A DNA stretch of 19,464 nt from DASTPP01 sp035762175 (GTDB lineage Bacteria > Myxococcota_A > Polyangia > Polyangiales > Polyangiaceae), in the NCBI GenBank assembly GCA_035762175.1, contig DASTPP010000325.1, forward strand, positions 1 through 19,464. Direction: 5' to 3'. A program made the translations under genes and the position numbers. Below, one piece after another: positions 14,538 to 19,464 of the stretch. The notes beneath the pieces are model-generated. The model was not told the DNA's origin. It did not search any database and saw only the letters and a program-made list of their open reading frames with translations. Positions within the stretch are counted from its first letter, which is position 1. Each line of letters starts with the position of its first letter.

Positions 14538-15379
14538 GCCGCCGAGCGCGGGCCCGGCCTCCGGCTTAGGCCCGCGCTCGCGACGAACCCCGAAGCCCGG
14601 GTCGCCCTCGCGCGGCCCGGGCTTCGTTGCGTTCGGGGGGCTCGGTCTGCCCCGGGCGTCGTTGCGCTCGCGGCGCGCCGCTCGGCTCGGTCGGGCGAAT
14701 GCGGACCGAGCGCGGCGGCCGAGACGCCAGCCGGCGCGACCCCCGGGGGCGAAGGAACCCGCCCGGAGTTCGAGGCCCCCGGGGGCCGTGACGGCGCCGC
14801 GGCTCGGCCGCCGGGCGACGGGAGCCTGCGCCCGACCGAGCCTAAAGCCTTCTTTGCCTTGGCCCGCTCGATCGCCTCGACGATGAGCCGCCGGGCCTCG
14901 TCGGCGTCGCCCCAGCGCAGGACCTGCACCCATTTCTCGGGCTCGAGGTCTTTGTAGTGCTCGAAGAAGTGCCTGATCTGTTCGGTCGTGATGGCCGGCA
15001 GGTCGGTGTAGTTGTCCACGCCCTCGTAGCGCCGGGTCAGCTTGGACGTGGGCACGGCCACGATCTTCTCGTCGCCCCCCGCCTCGTCCTGCATGAAGAG
15101 CACGCCCACGGGCCGCACGGCCATGACGGCCCCCGGCACGATGGCGCGCGTGTTGGCTACGATGACGTCGCAGGGGTCGCCGTCGTCCGAGAGGGTGTGG
15201 GGTATGAAGCCGTAATTGCCGGGGTAGCGCATGGCCGTGTAGAGAAAGCGGTCGACCACGAGCGCGCCCGACGCCTTGTCCATCTCGTACTTGATGGGCT
15301 CGCCGCCGATCGGCACTTCGATGACCACATTGACCTCGTGGGGCGGGTTGCGGCCGATGGACAACGCTTCGATGCGCAT
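14390..15379 (-). CDS. ppa: inorganic pyrophosphatase, family I, with anomalous C-terminal extension
   Basis: This enzyme hydrolyses pyrophosphate to two phosphates in the cytoplasm, pulling biosynthetic reactions forward with Mg2+. ATG 15379 has GAGGAG seven bases upstream. Residues 1-178 cover the whole family I enzyme: IEVPIGGEPIKYEMDK, the DRFLYTAMRYPGNYGFIP stretch, the metal-binding DDGDPCDV, and TEQIRHFFEHYKDLEP near the end. Bacterial enzymes usually have about 175 residues. Here the frame stays open for 329, but residues 179 on are low-complexity Arg/Ala/Pro/Ser, coded by palindrome-rich DNA and overlapping the 3' end of the convergent metalloprotease by 148 bp. Codon 179 is TTA, unexpected in such GC-rich DNA, and TAG sits one base along (14842-14844). 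The native end is therefore probably near 14842, with a frameshift or sequence error. The core identification is secure; the extension is doubtful. Confidence 0.93.
   Translation of the reverse strand: MRIEALSIGRNPPHEVNVVIEVPIGGEPIKYEMDKASGALVVDRFLYTAMRYPGNYGFIPHTLSDDGDPCDVIVANTRAIVPGAVMAVRPVGVLFMQDEAGGDEKIVAVPTSKLTRRYEGVDNYTDLPAITTEQIRHFFEHYKDLEPEKWVQVLRWGDADEARRLIVEAIERAKAKKALGSVGRRLPSPGGRAAAPSRPPGASNSGRVPSPPGVAPAGVSAAALGPHSPDRAERRAASATTPGADRAPRTQRSPGRARATRASGFVASAGLSRRPGPRSAAHFDARRWRRRRTSARPAASAGSHALRAASGVPTVEQPQPSSSPPPGNG
14543..14580. terminator. hairpin 1 downstream of the metalloprotease
   Basis: CGAGCGCGGGCC/GGCCCGCGCTCG forms a perfect 12-bp stem with a 14-nt loop beginning five bases after the stop codon. 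No T-run follows, so it would be a Rho-type or U-less terminator or a 3'-end stabiliser. Being symmetric, it may also serve the convergent pyrophosphatase transcript. Confidence 0.6.
14591..14626. terminator. hairpin 2 downstream of the metalloprotease
   Basis: CGAAGCCCGGG/CCCGGGCTTCG forms a perfect 11-bp stem with a 14-nt loop, ten bases after hairpin 1. Its GAAGCCCGG...CCCTCGC...CCGGGCTTC pattern resembles the inner hairpins of the element at 2121-2345. It is probably bidirectional between the two convergent genes. Confidence 0.6.
14684..14842. repeat. 159-bp nested imperfect palindrome at the 3' end of ppa
   Basis: Three nested arm pairs share one centre: GGCTCGGTCGGGCG (14684-14697) with its exact complement at 14829-14842; CGGCGGCCGAG (14713-14723) with 14803-14813; CCCCCGGGGG (14740-14749) with 14776-14785. 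The outer right arm ends on the last base of an out-of-frame TAG at the expected end of the pyrophosphatase. The architecture parallels the element between genes B and A, though the sequence differs. With hairpins 1 and 2 it fills the 304 bp after the metalloprotease, in which I see no separate gene. Confidence 0.7.
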
Positions 15380-15438
15380 GGGGCACTCCTCGGGCTCGGA
15401 GACGGGGGCGCGGCCGCGGGGGCGGGCGGCGCGCCGGC

Positions 15439-15444
15439 TCTGTA
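15439..15444 (-). promoter_or_regulatory. possible extended -10 for ppa
   Basis: On the minus strand TGC-TACAGA lies about 60 nt upstream of the ppa start, giving a leader of roughly 50 nt. No convincing -35 is visible. Weak call. Confidence 0.25.
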
Positions 15445-15611
15445 GCACAGCCCTGCCGCGCCGACCGCGCGCTGCGTCAGGGCGCCGGCCTCGCCCGCGA
15501 CCCGGGCCCGGGCGGGCTCAGGGAAGGTGACAGGGCCGCCGCCGTGGCCGGTCCGTCGCGGCGGAAAAAATCTTCTTGCGCCCGGGCCGCCCGCGCTCGG
15601 AGCGGCTTTGC

Positions 15612-15617
15612 TATCGT
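15612..15617 (+). promoter_or_regulatory. possible extended -10 for the CAP lipoprotein
   Basis: TGC-TATCGT ends 8 nt before the ATG at 15626, so transcription would start at or next to the start codon. An A-run (15564-15570) lies about 45 bp upstream and may help as an UP-like element. No -35 match was found. Weak call. Confidence 0.25.
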
Positions 15618-15625
15618 CTTTGGCG

Positions 15626-16276
15626 ATGCACCCCTTGCGCCGAAAGCTCGCGTTCGCCGTCGCGGCCGCCTCGCTCGGGTTGGCCGCCTTCGCCTGCTCG
15701 GGCGACCGAGGCGACGACGAGGGGGGCGGGGGCGGCGGGCCCGCGCCCACCGGGCCGGGCGGCCCCACGGCCCCGCCCTCGGCGTCGTCGCCGGGCCCCG
15801 CCCCCTCGACGCCCCCGCCGGCGCCCGCCCCCACCCCGTCGTCGCCGGCGGGCTCGGGGCCGCCCGCGGGGCCGGTGGCCGAGCTCTTCGCCCTGGTCAA
15901 CGAGGCCCGCGCCGAGGGCCGGGCGTGCGGCGGCGAGGCCTTCGCGGCGGCGCCCCCCCTGCGCTGGGACGACCGCCTCGGCCGGGCCGCGCAAGCCCAC
16001 AGCGACGACATGGCCGCGCGCGACTATTTCGATCACGACTCGCCCGAGGGCACGACGCCCCGGGCGCGCATCGCCGCGCAGGGCTACGACGCCTCGCGAA
16101 TGGGCGAGAACATCGCCGCCGGCCAGGCGACGCCGGCGCAGGCGATGGCGACCTGGCTCGGCAGCGACGGCCACTGCGCCAACATCATGAACCCGGCCTA
16201 CCAAGACTTCGGCGCCGGCCGCGGCGAGGGCGGCTCGTTCGGCGTCTACTGGACGCAGGTCTTCGCCGGGCCCTGA
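15626..16276 (+). CDS. CAP/SCP-domain (YkwD-like) secreted lipoprotein
   Basis: A 216-residue protein. The start is ATG 15626, chosen because it begins a compact signal peptide (MHPLRRKLAFAVAAASLGLA) ending in AAFAC; Cys24 is the likely lipidated residue, though the lipobox is imperfect. Residues 28-85 are a Gly/Pro/Ser/Ala linker. Residues 90-216 are a CAP domain: LFALVNEARA, RWDDRLGRAAQAHSDDM, YFDHDSPEGTTP, MGENIAAG, MATWLGSDGHCANIM and GVYWTQVF, including the His/Glu residues typical of the family. Two Cys (in RACGG and GHCAN) could form a disulfide. Bacterial CAP proteins are extracytoplasmic and their molecular function is mostly unknown. It is divergent from ppa (246 bp) and convergent with the START-domain gene (19 bp gap). 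No strong Shine-Dalgarno is visible. Confidence 0.92.
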   Translation: MHPLRRKLAFAVAAASLGLAAFACSGDRGDDEGGGGGGPAPTGPGGPTAPPSASSPGPAPSTPPPAPAPTPSSPAGSGPPAGPVAELFALVNEARAEGRACGGEAFAAAPPLRWDDRLGRAAQAHSDDMAARDYFDHDSPEGTTPRARIAAQGYDASRMGENIAAGQATPAQAMATWLGSDGHCANIMNPAYQDFGAGRGEGGSFGVYWTQVFAGP

Positions 16277-16295
16277 GGCGCGCGCCGGGCCCCGC

Positions 16296-17018
16296 TCAGA
16301 GGCCCTGCTCGGCGAGCATGGCGCGCAGCTCGGGCGCGTCCTTGATGTCGGGCTTGGCGACCTGCTTGCGCAGGTTCTTGATGGTGTTGTGCGGCCAGTT
16401 CTTTTGAAACATGTTCACCACCCACTTGGCGACCGAGCCCTTCGGGTCGGCGTGAATCTCGGTGACGACCTGCGTCTTCTTGCCGTTGTCGATCGAGGTC
16501 AAAATGAACGAGCTGTGGTGAATCTCGCCCCGCACGTACGAGGTGGGCGGCGCGCCCGGGTCGCTCACCGACTGGACGCGCACGACGAAGCGCTTCTTCG
16601 CGCCGTCGATCTCGGCCTTCGCCCGCGTCACGAAGTCGCGGTCTTTCATGACGATGGGGGGCGTCGTGATGTGGGTGTAGACGATCTTCTCGAGCGGGCC
16701 GACGTGGCGCACGACGCGCGCCTCGGCCGTGCTGTCCATCCACTCGGTGGTGCGGGGCGTGTCGACGACGACCGCGACGACGCGCGCGATGGGCGCGTTG
16801 ATGACGCCGACGCCCTTGAACGCGATGACCGGGCTGCCCGGCACCTCGCGCCGGAAGACCGCGATGCCCTCGTCGTCGTCGATCTTCTCCCAGCTCTCGG
16901 CCGGCGCCGCGGGCGCGGCCGGGGCCGCCGGCTTGTCCTGGGCGAGCGTGCCCGCGGGCGCCGCGGCCAGGGCGACCGAAGAGAGGGCGAGGGCGGCGAG
17001 GGAAGCGCGAAATCGCAT
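16296..17018 (-). CDS. exported START-domain (StAR-related lipid-transfer) protein
   Basis: A 240-residue protein. ATG 17018 begins a Sec signal peptide (MRFRASLAALALSSVALAAA, cleavage near GTLA-QDK), then an Ala/Pro spacer. Residues 40-225 read as a START/SRPBCC domain: SWEKIDDDEGIAVFRREVPG, FKGVGVINAPIARVVAVVVD, EWMDSTAEARVV, MKDRDFVTRA and a C-terminal amphipathic helix starting VAKWVVNMFQKN. START domains form a hydrophobic cavity that binds lipids or other hydrophobic ligands; bacterial exported versions are probably periplasmic and their ligands are unknown. It is a single gene, convergent with the CAP lipoprotein, with no partner gene in frame. The family call is confident, the role is not. 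Confidence 0.9.
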   Translation of the reverse strand: MRFRASLAALALSSVALAAAPAGTLAQDKPAAPAAPAAPAESWEKIDDDEGIAVFRREVPGSPVIAFKGVGVINAPIARVVAVVVDTPRTTEWMDSTAEARVVRHVGPLEKIVYTHITTPPIVMKDRDFVTRAKAEIDGAKKRFVVRVQSVSDPGAPPTSYVRGEIHHSSFILTSIDNGKKTQVVTEIHADPKGSVAKWVVNMFQKNWPHNTIKNLRKQVAKPDIKDAPELRAMLAEQGL

Positions 17019-17032
17019 GGCGGCAACCTAAC

Positions 17033-17038
17033 ATTCTA
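17033..17038 (-). promoter_or_regulatory. candidate -10 for the START-domain gene
   Basis: TAGAAT on the minus strand is close to the TATAAT consensus and sits in a small AT-rich pocket; a TGGCGA 17 nt upstream is a poor -35. The implied leader before ATG 17018 is about 8 nt. Confidence 0.45.
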
Positions 17039-17184
17039 CCCCGCGCCGCGAGGCCTCGCCAGGCCCGTCTGCCCCGAGCGACCTCGGGGGCCGCGCCGCC
17101 CCGCGCCCGCGCCCCGAACGGAGCCGAGCCTCAGCGGCGCCGGGCGTAGAACTCGGCGTTGAGGGCGACGTCCGCGCGCCACGT

Positions 17185-17202
17185 CGCCGGCGGCCGCCGG
17201 CG
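17185..17202. other. 18-bp perfect palindrome
   Basis: CGCCGGCGGCCGCCGGCG lies between the START-domain and CoA-binding genes. It could extrude a hairpin after the CoA-binding gene, or be chance in GC-rich DNA. Confidence 0.4.
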
Positions 17203-17212
17203 CCTCGTGCGC

Positions 17213-17231
17213 GGCCCCGAGGCAAGGGGCC
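17213..17231 (-). terminator. terminator-like hairpin after the CoA-binding gene
   Basis: GGCCCC/GGGGCC with a 7-nt loop lies ten bases past the stop of the CoA-binding protein gene on its coding strand. There is no U-tract, so efficiency as an intrinsic terminator is doubtful. Confidence 0.4.
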
Positions 17232-17240
17232 CCGCCCGCG

Positions 17241-17684
17241 TCAGCGGCCCAGCCGCCGCAGCTCGACCATCAGGCAGCGGTCTTGCACGACGTCGATGCC
17301 CGCCCGCACGAGCCGCGCGGCCGCCGCGTCGTTGCGAATGCCGCTCTGCAGCCACACCGCGCGGGGCCGCTTCGCCACGATGTCGTCGACGTGCTGGTCG
17401 ACGTCGGCCGGGCGCCGGAACACATTCACCAGATCGACCGCGCGCTCGATGGCCGCGAGCGTACGGTAGACCGGCTGGCCCAAGATGCTCTTCGCCTCGG
17501 GGTAGTACACCGGCACGGGGATGACCTCGAGCCCCGCGCGCTGGCAGTAGGCCGGCACGTAGTGGGCCGGCTGGTCGGCCTGCGCCTCGGTCTTGATGCC
17601 CAGCACGGCCACGCTCGTGACCGTGCGGAGCAGCTCGGCGATGTCGTCGGCGCTCTCGATGAGGCGCCCTTGCCTGTCGCTCAT
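17241..17684 (-). CDS. CoA-binding domain protein (YccU-like, COG1832 type)
   Basis: A 147-residue cytoplasmic protein with a single Rossmann-like CoA_binding domain, related to the N-terminal half of succinyl-CoA synthetase alpha. Visible family features are VAVLGIKTEAQADQPAHYV (nucleotide-binding loop), GLEVIPVPVYYPEAKSILGQ, DLVNVFRRPADV, VWLQSGIRNDAAA and VVQDRCLMVE. Its length is normal for these stand-alone proteins, whose role is unproven. ATG 17684 is the first Met; the ribosome site is weak. It lies 74 bp downstream of the App1-type phosphatase in the same direction and may be co-transcribed. I see no functional link beyond that. Confidence 0.93.
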   Translation of the reverse strand: MSDRQGRLIESADDIAELLRTVTSVAVLGIKTEAQADQPAHYVPAYCQRAGLEVIPVPVYYPEAKSILGQPVYRTLAAIERAVDLVNVFRRPADVDQHVDDIVAKRPRAVWLQSGIRNDAAAARLVRAGIDVVQDRCLMVELRRLGR

Positions 17685-17758
17685 GCGACAAGGCTGGCGC
17701 GGCCGGGGGCTACGGGCAAGCGCGCCCCGGGCCCGGCCCGGCTCCGGCCGTCGGGGCC

Positions 17759-18934
17759 TCAGCCCCCGCGGGCGCGCTCGACCTCGCGCCGCACCCGGGC
17801 CGCGGCCGCGTCGTCGATGAAGCCGGCGCGGCGGGCGTGCTCGGCCATCTCGGCGCTGTCGCGCACGAGCCACATGCCGACCCCCTCGCCGCGCACCTCG
17901 GCGGCCAGGGCCTCGACCGCCGCCCGGCGCTTCGCGCGCACGTCGCGGATGAACACGGCGGCGACGCGGCCGGGGTGCGAGCGCACGAGCTCGCGGTAGA
18001 TCGCGGCGTCTTCTTGGCCGCTGTCGCCGACGAGCACGAAGGGCAGCTCGGGGTACGTCGTGATGAGCCGGCCGATCACCTTGCTCTTGTGCTGGCCGTG
18101 CTCGGCCTTGAAGAGCGTCTCCTCGTTGACCCCGAAGTCTTTCAAGAAGATCGGCCCCGCGGGAAACCCATGCTCGATGAGGATCTCTTCGAAGAGGTCG
18201 TAGACGTTCGTCGGGCTGCTCGAGGCGTAAAAGATCGGGTTCTGGGGCCGGCCCGAGGGCCCCGCCTCGAGCGCGCGGTAGAGCGCCGCCGCCCCCGCGA
18301 AGGGCTCGCGGCCGGCGGCCTGCTCGAGCAGCATGGCGCGCGCGTGGCGCACGAAGCGGTAGGCGTCCGACCGAATGACGGTGTCGTCGACGTCGCTCAC
18401 CACCGCGAAGCGCGCCCCCGGCGGCGGCACCAGCACCGGCGCGATCTCGATCACCTCGCCCTGGCCGCGCGCCTTCGGCGCGACGAGCTCGATCTCGACG
18501 CGGTGCCACAGCTCGCCGGCGGGCGGCGGCCGCTCGAGGGGGAACGCGACGTCGACGTAGCCCTCTTCGTCGCCCCTCGCCTCGAGCGTGGCCCCGCCGT
18601 AGCGGACGCGCACGAGCGCGTTGGGCACCTCGTCGGTCGAGAAGCGCCGCAGCGAGTGCGCCATCGTCTGCAAGATCGTCGGCCCGCCCCGCAGCGCGCC
18701 GAGCCCGAAGCGCTCGAGCACCCGGGCGCGCACGTTCAACGAGCGCGCCGTGCCGAAGCCGCGGTAGGCGATGACGCAGAGCGGGTCGAGCGCGTCATGG
18801 GCGAGCTTCCAGCGGAAGACCGCCTCGTCGATCGGCCGCTCGACGCGCACGATCGCCCGGGCGAGCGCCCCCTTCCAGCCGCGGGCCCCGGGGCCTGCCG
18901 GGCCCTCGCGCCGCTCGAGTTTGCCGAAGCTCAT
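17759..18934 (-). CDS. App1-type phosphatidate phosphatase (DUF2183 / HAD-like)
   Basis: A 391-residue protein. ATG 18934 is preceded by AAGG; the frame is open further upstream but enters the divergent promoter zone. Residues 35-170 form a beta-rich N-terminal region typical of the family. The catalytic part starts with the HAD-like DxDxT motif VSDVDDTVIRSD (about residue 180), followed by PIFYASSSPTNVYDLFEEIL, FPAGPIFLKDFG, HKSKVIGRLI and LVGDSGQEDAAIYREL (metal-binding motif IV), then VAAVFIRDV. Yeast App1 dephosphorylates phosphatidic acid to diacylglycerol; the bacterial homologues are presumed to act on phospholipid or another phosphoester. No signal peptide or membrane segment is visible. 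All catalytic motifs are present, so it should be active. Likely first gene of a two-gene unit with the CoA-binding protein. Confidence 0.93.
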   Translation of the reverse strand: MSFGKLERREGPAGPGARGWKGALARAIVRVERPIDEAVFRWKLAHDALDPLCVIAYRGFGTARSLNVRARVLERFGLGALRGGPTILQTMAHSLRRFSTDEVPNALVRVRYGGATLEARGDEEGYVDVAFPLERPPPAGELWHRVEIELVAPKARGQGEVIEIAPVLVPPPGARFAVVSDVDDTVIRSDAYRFVRHARAMLLEQAAGREPFAGAAALYRALEAGPSGRPQNPIFYASSSPTNVYDLFEEILIEHGFPAGPIFLKDFGVNEETLFKAEHGQHKSKVIGRLITTYPELPFVLVGDSGQEDAAIYRELVRSHPGRVAAVFIRDVRAKRRAAVEALAAEVRGEGVGMWLVRDSAEMAEHARRAGFIDDAAAARVRREVERARGG

Positions 18935-18976
18935 GGGCCCTTGGCCTACCACGCGTCGGCGCGGCCCGCCCGGCCC

Positions 18977-19005
18977 TGGAACGGCGCGGCCCCCCGGCGT
19001 ATACT
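18977..19005 (+). promoter_or_regulatory. candidate promoter for the ferritin-like gene, symmetric -10
   Basis: TGGAAC (18977-18982), a 17-nt spacer, then TATACT (19000-19005), five of six matches to the -10 consensus. The core GTATAC is self-complementary, so the minus strand reads TATACG at the same place and could also drive the divergent App1-type gene. Confidence 0.55.
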
Positions 19006-19065
19006 GGCATGGGGCTCGGCCTCGGCCGGGCTCTCGCTTACGCCCTTCTCCGATCGGGGTACGCC

Positions 19066-19464
19066 ATGAAGCTACGCGCCTCGCTGACCGCGTTTCGTGT
19101 CTCGCTCTCCGGCGCCGGCCTCGACGGCGCAAGCCCGGGGGGCGCCGGCCTCGATGGCGCGAGCCCGGGGGGCGCTGGCCTCGACGGCGCGAGCCCGGGG
19201 GGTAGCGACCCCGAGGGCCAGGTCGGCCGGCCCTTCCGGGTCGAGGGCGTCAACCGCCTCGCGCCGCTCGCCGCGCGCGGCGACTGGTCGCTCCCGCCCG
19301 CCGCGGCCGAGGGCGTCGACGCCCTGCCCGCGCCGCTGCGCGCCGAGCTCGGCGCCTACTGGGCCCGCCTCGGCCAGATGGAGCACGCGTCGGTCGCCGC
19401 CTTCGCCCGCTTCGCCCTGCACCTGCTCGCGCTCGGCGCCCCGTCCGAGCTCGTCGCCGGGGCG
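19066..19464 (+). CDS. ferritin-like domain protein, 5' part only
   Basis: The first 133 codons of a gene that runs off the right edge. ATG 19066 has only a weak GGGG ribosome site about 8 nt upstream, but the promoter candidate is well placed. Residues 16-45 are three copies of GAGLDGASPG. From residue 55 the sequence (GRPFRVEGVNRLAPLAARGDW) becomes normal, and YWARLGQMEHASVAAFARF (about 103-121) followed by LHLLALGAP matches the first helix of a ferritin-like four-helix bundle, with Glu111/His112 as potential metal ligands. I associate this motif with myxobacterial proteins of unknown function. The remaining helices lie outside the window. Confidence 0.8.
   Translation, partial: MKLRASLTAFRVSLSGAGLDGASPGGAGLDGASPGGAGLDGASPGGSDPEGQVGRPFRVEGVNRLAPLAARGDWSLPPAAAEGVDALPAPLRAELGAYWARLGQMEHASVAAFARFALHLLALGAPSELVAGA
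19111..19200 (+). repeat. three 30-bp tandem repeats encoding GAGLDGASPG
   Basis: Units 19111-19140, 19141-19170 and 19171-19200 differ by only a few bases, all silent, and each encodes GAGLDGASPG. They are in frame in the ferritin-like gene, just after its first 15 codons. Confidence 0.95.

Noticed and set aside
10527..15386. A 1619-codon open frame on the minus strand opposite the metalloprotease
   Set aside because: It is antisense to M36 and out of frame with ppa. The translation is Val/Ala/Arg/Gly-rich and featureless.
15380..15448. Upstream start for ppa at 15448
   Set aside because: ATG 15379 has a strong GAGGAG ribosome site and gives the normal family I N-terminus; the extra 23 residues are Arg-rich and unlike the family.
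15527..15625. Upstream start of the CAP lipoprotein at 15527
   Set aside because: It would place 33 residues before the signal peptide that begins at ATG 15626.

Overview
The window is extremely GC-rich (codon third positions are almost all G or C) and most likely comes from a member of the Myxococcota, probably the class Polyangia. The evidence is a secreted M36 metalloprotease with a long Gly/Thr/Ser stalk and a GCGC + hydrophobic + poly-Arg tail of the MYXO-CTERM kind, a ferritin-like protein of a type I associate with myxobacteria, and the base composition. The taxonomic call is inference; no rRNA or tRNA gene was seen.

Left half (1-9772, all minus strand, read right to left): a small helical protein (9772-9380) precedes three large paralogous double-AAA+ proteins related to ClpA/ClpB, called here C (9293-5787), B (5922-2368) and A (2094 to beyond the left edge). 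All three share a short N-terminal beta/beta/alpha domain, a degenerate first AAA+ module and an ATPase-competent-looking second module without the usual GYVG pore loop. After its AAA+ modules, C carries a region that reads as a class-I release factor (RF2-like) in which GGQ has become GGH and no SPF anticodon motif is visible. B keeps weaker traces of the same module. This Clp/release-factor fusion cluster is the most unusual content. C and B overlap by 136 bp. B and A are separated by a 225-bp nested palindromic element. A palindromic operator candidate and a -35/-10 pair lie upstream of the small first gene.

Middle (9773-14537): a 784-bp gene-free stretch holds that operator, a cluster of ATCGACG repeats between 18-bp direct repeats, an AT-rich pocket and a 14-bp palindrome. 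It is followed by the plus-strand M36 (fungalysin-type) metalloprotease.

Right part (14390-19464): family I inorganic pyrophosphatase (minus), whose frame appears to run past its ancestral stop through a palindrome-rich spacer; a CAP/SCP-domain lipoprotein (plus); an exported START-domain protein (minus); a CoA-binding-domain protein and an App1-type phosphatidate phosphatase (both minus, adjacent); and the 5' part of a ferritin-like protein (plus) divergent from the latter. These look like ordinary chromosomal genes; the Clp/RF-like cluster looks like a dedicated multi-protein machine.
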